Positions 50,165-55,300 of a stretch of 55,300 bases of DNA are shown piece after piece (positions within the stretch are counted from its first letter, which is position 1; each line of letters opens with the position of its first letter). The position numbers and the translations under genes were made by a program. The notes beneath the pieces are model-generated. The model made no database searches, was not told the origin of the DNA, and saw only the letters and a list, made by a program, of their open reading frames with translations. This DNA is from Candidatus Saccharibacteria bacterium RIFCSPHIGHO2_12_FULL_44_22 (GTDB lineage: Bacteria > Patescibacteriota > Saccharimonadia > Saccharimonadales > Saccharimonadaceae): the NCBI GenBank assembly GCA_001790515.1, contig MGCS01000001.1, positions 1 through 55,300 on the forward strand. The letters run 5' to 3'.

Positions 50165-50193
50165 ATACCTCGTCACTATGACGGGGTATTTTT
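50165..50193 (+). terminator. Terminator of rplK
   Basis: ATACCTCGTC, loop ACTAT, GACGGGGTAT (50165-50189) followed by TTTT. Makes rplK a single-gene transcript. Confidence 0.85.
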
Positions 50194-50207
50194 AGATGAA
50201 CTTGCAC

Positions 50208-50236
50208 TTTACATAACGCTCATGGTGTGCTATAAT
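50208..50236 (+). promoter_or_regulatory. Promoter of the 50249-50572 gene
   Basis: TTTACA (50208-50213), a 17-base spacer, TATAAT (50231-50236). The leader is only about 6 bases. Confidence 0.75.
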
Positions 50237-50248
50237 AAGAGTATACAC

Positions 50249-50572
50249 ATGGAAAACCAATCATTCGATTTTTCAACAACTACCGAGCTATCCGACGTAG
50301 ACGACCCTGAACCCCCGAGTCCGGACATAGAAGCACTCAGTCATGATGCAATGAGAATCAACGAGATGTATACGCAATCTTTTGAAGCTCAGCGTGCGGG
50401 CGAGATGGATAAATATGCGCAGCTACATGAAGAAATCTACGAAAAGCAGTTACGAATTCTTGCGCATCAAGCATGCATACAACACAACATACAGCACATT
50501 GATCCTGTCGATGCAGACGTTCTCTTAGACGAGCTTTGGCAGTCAAAACAACTTATTAAAAAGCACAGATAG
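50249..50572 (+). CDS. Small acidic hypothetical protein
   Basis: 107 residues from ATG 50249 (MENQSFDFSTTTELSDVDDP). The first 35 residues are acidic and likely disordered; the rest is helical (EAQRAGEMDKYAQLHEEIYE), with a coiled-coil look. The upstream ATG at 50222 precedes the -10 and is excluded. No family recognised. A promoter for the next small gene starts at its stop. Confidence 0.65.
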   Translation: MENQSFDFSTTTELSDVDDPEPPSPDIEALSHDAMRINEMYTQSFEAQRAGEMDKYAQLHEEIYEKQLRILAHQACIQHNIQHIDPVDADVLLDELWQSKQLIKKHR

Positions 50573-50601
50573 TTGACTAAAGACATATTTTAGTTTAAAG
50601 T
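50573..50601 (+). promoter_or_regulatory. Promoter of the 55-residue gene
   Basis: TTGACT (50573-50578), 17 bases, TAAAGT (50596-50601), right after the previous stop codon. Confidence 0.6.
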
Positions 50602-50645
50602 AGTCTATAGTTCGTTATGATCACCGTACTGGAAAGGGTAGTAGA

Positions 50646-50813
50646 ATGCTCAACACCGCAAATCATCAAGGACGAGACCCTCGGCATGGACGCACTGCGC
50701 GGCGGCAGAAGCGACGATCGGTCGAACCGGTCAAGATGCCGCAGCATGTAGACAATTTCAACCCCCAATTCTCCACTCCGAACGATCCCAATATGGTGAT
50801 CCCGGAAAAGTAA
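50646..50813 (+). CDS. 55-residue basic protein
   Basis: 55 residues starting MLNTANHQGRDPRHGRTARR with a run of Arg/Lys, then a Pro/Asn-rich end (NFNPQFSTPNDPNMVIPEK). Set by GGAAAGGG before the ATG, a promoter upstream and a hairpin terminator downstream. The Arg-rich half suggests nucleic-acid binding; no family known. GC-richer than its neighbours. Confidence 0.6.
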   Translation: MLNTANHQGRDPRHGRTARRQKRRSVEPVKMPQHVDNFNPQFSTPNDPNMVIPEK

Positions 50814-50829
50814 GTTTCATAATGAACAC

Positions 50830-50866
50830 GCGCCCGCTCCATCACAGAGTCGGGCGCATGTTCTTT
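50830..50866 (+). terminator. Terminator of the 55-residue gene
   Basis: GCGCCCG (50830-50836) pairs with CGGGCGC (50851-50857), then ATGTTCTTT. Confidence 0.7.
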
Positions 50867-50927
50867 GTAGATCATAATAATTTCATTGTAGGGCAGAGAC
50901 GGTCGCAAGACCGCCCCTGCAGGATTC

Positions 50928-51680
50928 CTACATAAACATAAAACTCAGCACGCCGATCACCATGAACGTGAACCAGTGACCGTCGCCGCGATCAAGCACG
51001 CCACCGTGTTCACCCAGTAGTGGCTTGCGCGTGTAGATACCGAAATCTTTGGTACCGATTTTCCGTTTAGCGTAGCTAGCGATCAGATCGCCACCTACTG
51101 CACAAACAGGAATAGCAACAGTAAACCACCACGGCAACCCACCGCCAGCTACCAAGTTGACGATGATCACGGCCACACCACCCAATAGCACGCCGCCGAT
51201 AAACCCGATGATGGTTTTTTTCGGACTGGTGATCTTGAACGGCCGGATCAGACCAAATGCCATACTGGTTCGCTGTCCGAAAACGCGGTACCAGAACACG
51301 CCGCTTAGTTGTGCCGCACCATCGGTTACTGTCACTCCGACAAAACACGCGTAGAAGACGAGCAGCATCTGCTGAGACTCACTTGCGTACAGTTTGCATG
51401 CCATAAGAGAGCCGCACACAGTAATGATTATCATCCCAAACCTGGCGACGATCTCTCGAGCCGAGGCATCATCCCACAAGAAATCAGTCACAACATTCGT
51501 AGTTGTGATCTCGACTAGGCATATGAGCCCCAGAATGCCAATCGTCGCCATGACAAACCACACTGGTGCGAACACCAATAGAGTGATGACGACGGCTAGC
51601 AGCGCGAGCCCTTGGATAACTTTGTTCCTGAATGCGCGAGATCGTACATGTGTCATTGACACCGGTGTTGCAGCGATCAT
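50928..51680 (-). CDS. cdsA: Phosphatidate cytidylyltransferase (CdsA-like)
   Basis: 250 residues with about seven membrane helices. The C-terminal signature is present as DLIASYAKRKIGTKDFG followed by LLGEHGGVLDRGDG (about 203-235), with the metal-binding Asp; the Pro of the common PGHGG is Glu here. SPKKTIIGFIGG (about 151-162) is also typical. The enzyme makes CDP-diacylglycerol from phosphatidate and CTP. The start follows GGAGGTGG by 4 bases. No other phospholipid gene is nearby. Confidence 0.85.
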   Translation of the reverse strand: MIAATPVSMTHVRSRAFRNKVIQGLALLAVVITLLVFAPVWFVMATIGILGLICLVEITTTNVVTDFLWDDASAREIVARFGMIIITVCGSLMACKLYASESQQMLLVFYACFVGVTVTDGAAQLSGVFWYRVFGQRTSMAFGLIRPFKITSPKKTIIGFIGGVLLGGVAVIIVNLVAGGGLPWWFTVAIPVCAVGGDLIASYAKRKIGTKDFGIYTRKPLLGEHGGVLDRGDGHWFTFMVIGVLSFMFM

Positions 51681-51789
51681 GTGACCACCTCCGTGAATAG
51701 TAGGTACGAGGAATCCTTGTCATGTACTATATAACATAAATAGCACTAAGGCAAAGAATATCCACTACGGTACGTCGAGGAGCAGATCG

Positions 51790-51818
51790 TTGTAATAACC
51801 AGTAAAATGCGGTATAAT
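51790..51818 (+). promoter_or_regulatory. rplA promoter
   Basis: TTGTAA (51790-51795), 17 bases, TATAAT (51813-51818). Confidence 0.7.
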
Positions 51819-51824
51819 AAATGC

Positions 51825-51896
51825 ATACCAAATCAATGATGGGAGGTATCCAGGAAGCTGGAGCCGTTATTACCACAGAAAGGGTTTATAACCATT
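51825..51896 (+). promoter_or_regulatory. rplA leader, possible L1 autoregulatory site
   Basis: A leader of about 70 bases with GGGAGGTATCCAGGAAGC and TGGAGCC, purine-rich and able to fold. L1 represses its own operon in many bacteria through a leader that imitates its 23S site. The match to such a site here is by eye only. Confidence 0.35.
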
Positions 51897-52913
51897 ATGG
51901 CTAAAAAAGCCGATTTGCTTGACCAAGCAAAAGAACTAGGTCTAGAAGTAACAGAGAAAAATACGATTGCAGAGATCGAAGCTGCAATCGCTACGACAAA
52001 CAGCGATGACGTAACTGCGACTACTGATACAGACACTGTTTCCGAAGAGAAAACAGCCGAAGAAAAAGTAACTGCAAAAGCTGGCAAACGAAGTGAAAAA
52101 TCACTCCGCGAAGCAGAAGAAATCGCTGAAAAAGAAGCTCGTAAAGAAGCAGGTGACACAACTCCAACTGATGGGTCTGAAGCACGAACGGCAAAAGGAC
52201 CAAAACCAGTTGTTCGCCCACGCATCGAACGTCGCGGTAAATCATACCGAAATCTAGCAAAGCAAGTTGAATCAGAGAAAGTCTACCCACTGGCAGAAGC
52301 ACTTGACCTCGCAACGAAGACGAACCCTGTAAAGTTTGACGCCAGTGTCGAACTGCATATCCGCCTCGGTGTTGACCCTCGTCAAGCCGATCAAAACATC
52401 CGCGCGACCGTCAGCCTGCCTAACGGTACCGGTAAAAAGATTCGTGTTGCCGTATTTGCACCAGATGCAGAACATGCAGCTGCCAAAAAAGCTGGCGCTG
52501 ACGTTGTCGGTGATGAAGAGTTCATCAAACAACTTGAAAAAGAAGAGCTAAACTTTGACATCTTGGTTGCAACACCACAGTACATGCCAAAGCTTGGTAA
52601 ATTCGCCCGACTGCTTGGTCCACGCGGACTAATGCCAAACCCAAAGAGTGGTACTGTGGCTACTGATGTTGCTAAGGCGGTGACAGAAGCAAAAGCCGGC
52701 AAGGTTGAATACCGCGTCGACAAACAAGCAATTGTTCATCTAGCTATCGGTAAAGTATCATTTGGCGCAGCAAAACTAGAAGAAAATGCTCAGGCGTTCT
52801 TTGCTAGCTTGCAGTCACAAAAACCAGGCAGCATCAAAGGCAGCTACGTTATTTCGACAAGTGTCAGCACTAGCCAAGGCCCTGGCATCAAAGTTGAAAG
52901 CATCGTTCGCTAA
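51897..52913 (+). CDS. rplA: 50S ribosomal protein L1 with N-terminal extension
   Basis: 338 residues against about 230 for ordinary L1. The L1 core starts near 110 (RGKSYRNLAKQVESEKVYPL) and carries LGPRGLMPNPKSGTV and the end block GSYVISTSVSTSQGPGIKVE. Residues 1-33 (LLDQAKELGLEVTEKNTIAE) look like a small SAP/HeH-type helical motif, followed by a Glu/Lys/Thr-rich linker. L1 forms the mobile stalk at the E site. The extension may bind RNA or DNA; that is inference. Own promoter and terminator. Confidence 0.95.
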   Translation: MAKKADLLDQAKELGLEVTEKNTIAEIEAAIATTNSDDVTATTDTDTVSEEKTAEEKVTAKAGKRSEKSLREAEEIAEKEARKEAGDTTPTDGSEARTAKGPKPVVRPRIERRGKSYRNLAKQVESEKVYPLAEALDLATKTNPVKFDASVELHIRLGVDPRQADQNIRATVSLPNGTGKKIRVAVFAPDAEHAAAKKAGADVVGDEEFIKQLEKEELNFDILVATPQYMPKLGKFARLLGPRGLMPNPKSGTVATDVAKAVTEAKAGKVEYRVDKQAIVHLAIGKVSFGAAKLEENAQAFFASLQSQKPGSIKGSYVISTSVSTSQGPGIKVESIVR

Positions 52914-52930
52914 CAGCAATACATTTCATC

Positions 52931-52963
52931 AAAAACTCCTTGTTCATTCGGCAGGGAGTTTTT
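52931..52963 (+). terminator. Terminator of rplA
   Basis: AAAAACTCC (52931-52939) pairs with GGAGTTTTT (52955-52963), the T-run forming the tail. Confidence 0.85.
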
Positions 52964-52978
52964 GCTATTATAGGGTGA

Positions 52979-53950
52979 ATGGCAAAAGCGACAAAAAGAC
53001 CGTTAAAAAAGCGACGTCCATCACTTCAATCTATCTATATTCACCACATCGCATGGGGAATAGTTTGCCTGGTAATGCTGGGACTACTTATCACTGTATG
53101 GTCGATGAATCAAACAGCGACTCAAAAAGCCGCAGCACTTGAACAGCGCCTGTCGCAGATGACAGAGCCAGCCTGCAACGCCAGGGAAACATGGGGCGCA
53201 AATACAACCAAAAACTTTACTATCAAGATAGATGAACAAGATCGATCCTACCGCGTTCATTTGCCAGATGGGTTTTCGACGACTGAATATTACCCAGTCG
53301 TGATGTACTTCACGGGTAAAGGGACTGGATCGATAGATGGCGAACGGTTAGCAGATCTGAACAAATTGCCAGCTATCGCAATATATCCACAAGCATCGAC
53401 CGGAAAAGATGGTTATTTTGCCTGGCAAGGCGCGCCCTATTCGTCCGGCGCAGACGATGTGGCGTTTGTCGATGGTATGCTTGACAAAGTGCAGTCACAG
53501 CTTTGCGTGAAGCGGTCTAATATTTATGCAACTGGCTATTCAAACGGTGGTGGCATCGTGTCACTTCTGTCCTGCCAGCTACCCGATCGATTTGCTGCGT
53601 TTGGCATTGTCGCAGGTGCAATGTACTACCCAGCCGCCGATTGTACGCCAGAACGACCGACACCCCTGATTAACATCCATGGCGACAATGACCCGATTGT
53701 TCCCTATAAGGGTTCAATAGTGCGCAAACTACCTGCGATTGATAGTTGGGTGACCGAGCGCGCTCGCGATAACGGCTGCGCACTTCAACCATCAACCGCA
53801 TACCAAGGCAATGGAACCTATGTAACGACGTGGCAGTTTTGCCGTAATGGCGCAACCGTTCAAAACATTCGCATTCAGGGTGGCGGTCATGCGTGGGTCA
53901 CGGAAGCACCCGATACCCTATGGCGTTTCATGACGCAGTATTCACTCTAG
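52979..53950 (+). CDS. Membrane-anchored or exported esterase (PHB depolymerase/LpqC-like)
   Basis: 323 residues. A basic start (MAKATKRPLKKRRPSL), one membrane helix (about 22-42), a coiled segment, then an alpha/beta hydrolase domain outside the membrane. The nucleophile is in ATGYSNGGGIVSLL (Ser near 188), the Asp in NIHGDNDPIVPYKG, the His in GGGHAWV near 308. The family splits polyester or feruloyl-type esters; the real substrate is unknown. Four Cys in the outer domain may form disulfides. TATTAT (52966-52971) lies 7 bases before the ATG. Confidence 0.85.
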   Translation: MAKATKRPLKKRRPSLQSIYIHHIAWGIVCLVMLGLLITVWSMNQTATQKAAALEQRLSQMTEPACNARETWGANTTKNFTIKIDEQDRSYRVHLPDGFSTTEYYPVVMYFTGKGTGSIDGERLADLNKLPAIAIYPQASTGKDGYFAWQGAPYSSGADDVAFVDGMLDKVQSQLCVKRSNIYATGYSNGGGIVSLLSCQLPDRFAAFGIVAGAMYYPAADCTPERPTPLINIHGDNDPIVPYKGSIVRKLPAIDSWVTERARDNGCALQPSTAYQGNGTYVTTWQFCRNGATVQNIRIQGGGHAWVTEAPDTLWRFMTQYSL

Positions 53951-54009
53951 GGTTGTGAACTCGCCCTTGACTATGTCATACTTTAAGTAATTTACGGAGG
54001 AGGTTTACT

Positions 54010-54930
54010 ATGAGGCAATATCTAGATCTGTTGCAAGATATCAAAGACCATGGAACGACAAAAGGTGATCGAACAGGAACCGGCACAAAGAGCGTCTTTG
54101 GACGACAGGTTCGGTATGATCTTGCTGATGGTTTTCCTGCAGTTACGACTAAAAAACTCTATTTCAACAGCGTCGTGCATGAACTTTTATGGTTTCTACA
54201 GGGAACAGGCAATATTGAATATCTTGCGCAAAATAACGTCCATATTTGGGATGAATGGCCATACAAAGCATATCTACAAAAGAACAATATGGACGTTCCC
54301 GCCAGCGACAGCGATGAATGGAAAAGCGGAATTAAAGAATTTATTGCTCGCGTAGCATCAGATCACGAGTTTGCACTACAGTATGGTGATCTTGGGCCAG
54401 TTTATGGTGTGCAGTGGCGCCAGTGGCCAGATGGTAGCGGTGGCGTCATCGATCAAATTGCACGTGCAATCGATACGATCAAAAACAATCCCAACTCAAG
54501 GCGCAATATCGTCAGTGCATGGAACGTGGCTGAAATTGATGAAATCGTAGAAATCGGTGGATTGCCACCGTGCCATTCCTTGTTTCAGTTCAACGTTCGT
54601 GATGGCAAACTTGACCTGATGTTATACCAACGAAGCGCAGATACGTTCCTAGGAGTGCCATTCAACATTGCGTCGTATTCACTACTACTTGCAATGATCG
54701 CGCAAGTCACCGGACTTAAGCAAGGTGAATTCATTCATACGTTAGCAGACACGCACCTTTATCTCAATCATATGGATCAAGTCGAAGAACAGCTGTCACG
54801 ACAGCCGCGAGCCTTGCCGACGCTATGGCTAAATCCAGAAGTTAAAAATATAGACGACTTTACGTTCGACGATATTCGACTAGAGGGATACGATCCGCAT
54901 CCACCAATCAAAGCACCTATTGCCGTTTAG
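54010..54930 (+). CDS. thyA: Thymidylate synthase
   Basis: 306 residues. The catalytic Cys is in [20 protein letters not shown] (near 194) and the dUMP-binding [18 protein letters not shown] block follows. It methylates dUMP to dTMP with methylenetetrahydrofolate, releasing dihydrofolate for the reductase gene that faces it. GGAGGAGG lies 6 bases before the ATG. The 3' end overlaps the convergent reductase gene by 14 bases. Confidence 0.96.
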   Translation: MRQYLDLLQDIKDHGTTKGDRTGTGTKSVFGRQVRYDLADGFPAVTTKKLYFNSVVHELLWFLQGTGNIEYLAQNNVHIWDEWPYKAYLQKNNMDVPASDSDEWKSGIKEFIARVASDHEFALQYGDLGPVYGVQWRQWPDGSGGVIDQIARAIDTIKNNPNSRRNIVSAWNVAEIDEIVEIGGLPPCHSLFQFNVRDGKLDLMLYQRSADTFLGVPFNIASYSLLLAMIAQVTGLKQGEFIHTLADTHLYLNHMDQVEEQLSRQPRALPTLWLNPEVKNIDDFTFDDIRLEGYDPHPPIKAPIAV

Positions 54931-55300
54931 AGTTTTTGTACGTGACAAACGAATAGTCATATTTGTTGTCATTATCCGCCAAAAAATCCTGGCGGGTACT
55001 TTCAGTCCAACTGCTATCTAGCGCAGGGAAATAAGCGTCGCCATCGAATGATGCATGTATCTCGGTCGCAATGACCTCATCCATATCATCCAATGCCTGA
55101 GTATAGATTTGGCCGCCGCCAAGCACATAGATATCATCGTCAATCGCGTAGCCATATGCCTGTTCCAGGCTTGATGCAGCTAGCGCTCCTTCGAACTTTG
55201 AATCACCCCTAGTTACAACAATGTTCTGGCGATTAGGTAAAGGCTTCCCGATAGAATTATATGTTTTTCGCCCCATGATAACGGTATGTCCAGAGGTGAT
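54917..55300 (-). CDS. folA: Dihydrofolate reductase, partial (5' end outside window)
   Basis: 128 codons of the C-terminal part. [20 protein letters not shown] and [15 protein letters not shown] are the NADPH- and folate-site motifs. The frame is open to the right edge, so the true start lies beyond 55300; the internal ATG at 55276 is not the start. It regenerates tetrahydrofolate consumed by ThyA. The tail-to-tail thyA/folA pair replaces the usual same-strand order. Confidence 0.93.
   Translation of the reverse strand: MTSGHTVIMGRKTYNSIGKPLPNRQNIVVTRGDSKFEGALAASSLEQAYGYAIDDDIYVLGGGQIYTQALDDMDEVIATEIHASFDGDAYFPALDSSWTESTRQDFLADNDNKYDYSFVTYKNSKRQ

Overview
The window reads as a chromosomal segment of a Candidatus Saccharibacteria (TM7, candidate phyla radiation) genome. 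This rests on gene content: a full S10-spc-alpha ribosomal protein cluster with no L30 gene, zinc-site-free forms of S14, S4, L33 and L36, an L1 with a long acidic N-terminal extension, a GH15/GH57/glycosyltransferase operon, a lone type II NADH dehydrogenase, a sortase and many small orphan genes. The phylum call is inference; no database search was possible.

Layout. 1-1.3 kb: three small minus-strand orphan genes, the first cut by the window edge. 1.4-4.1 kb: rpsJ on its own promoter, then an accessory insert (a GIY-YIG nuclease gene inside 33-bp perfect inverted repeats, a small membrane protein, a VanY-type carboxypeptidase, an orphan gene). 4.2-13.0 kb: rplC to rplO, with a 39-residue membrane microprotein between rpsH and rplF. 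13.1-20.3 kb: secY, a sortase, an orphan gene between hairpins, then infA-rpmJ-rpsM-rpsK-rpsD-rpoA-rplQ-rplM-rpsI. 20.4-25.9 kb: alpha/beta hydrolase, trpS, pseudouridine synthase, clamp-loader delta', TPR protein, low-molecular-weight phosphatase. 26.0-28.6 kb: tRNA-Tyr, tRNA-Thr(UGU), SPFH protein, DUF402 protein, tRNA-Thr(GGU) preceded by two 69-bp tandem copies of its own 5' half, and rpmG. 28.6-33.7 kb: a four-gene overlapping minus-strand operon for alpha-glucan metabolism. 33.8-42.7 kb: NADH dehydrogenase, MscS channel and a run of small enzymes, ending in a decayed dinB locus next to tRNA-Trp. 42.7-46.9 kb: histidine kinase, P-loop NTPase, DUF45 metallopeptidase, glycosyltransferase. 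47-55.3 kb: secE-nusG, rplK and rplA separated by accessory genes, cdsA, an exported esterase, thyA, and the 3' part of a dihydrofolate reductase gene cut by the right edge.

Two expression styles stand out. Ribosomal genes and most small orphan genes have purine-rich Shine-Dalgarno sequences. About twenty other genes have a -10 box whose last base lies 6 to 10 bases before the start codon, so their mRNAs should be leaderless or nearly so. Candidates for undescribed biology are the GIY-YIG inverted-repeat element, the tRNA-Thr-derived tandem repeats, tRNA fragments beside two other tRNA genes, twin promoters on the two halves of the split S10 operon, and the microprotein inside the spc operon.
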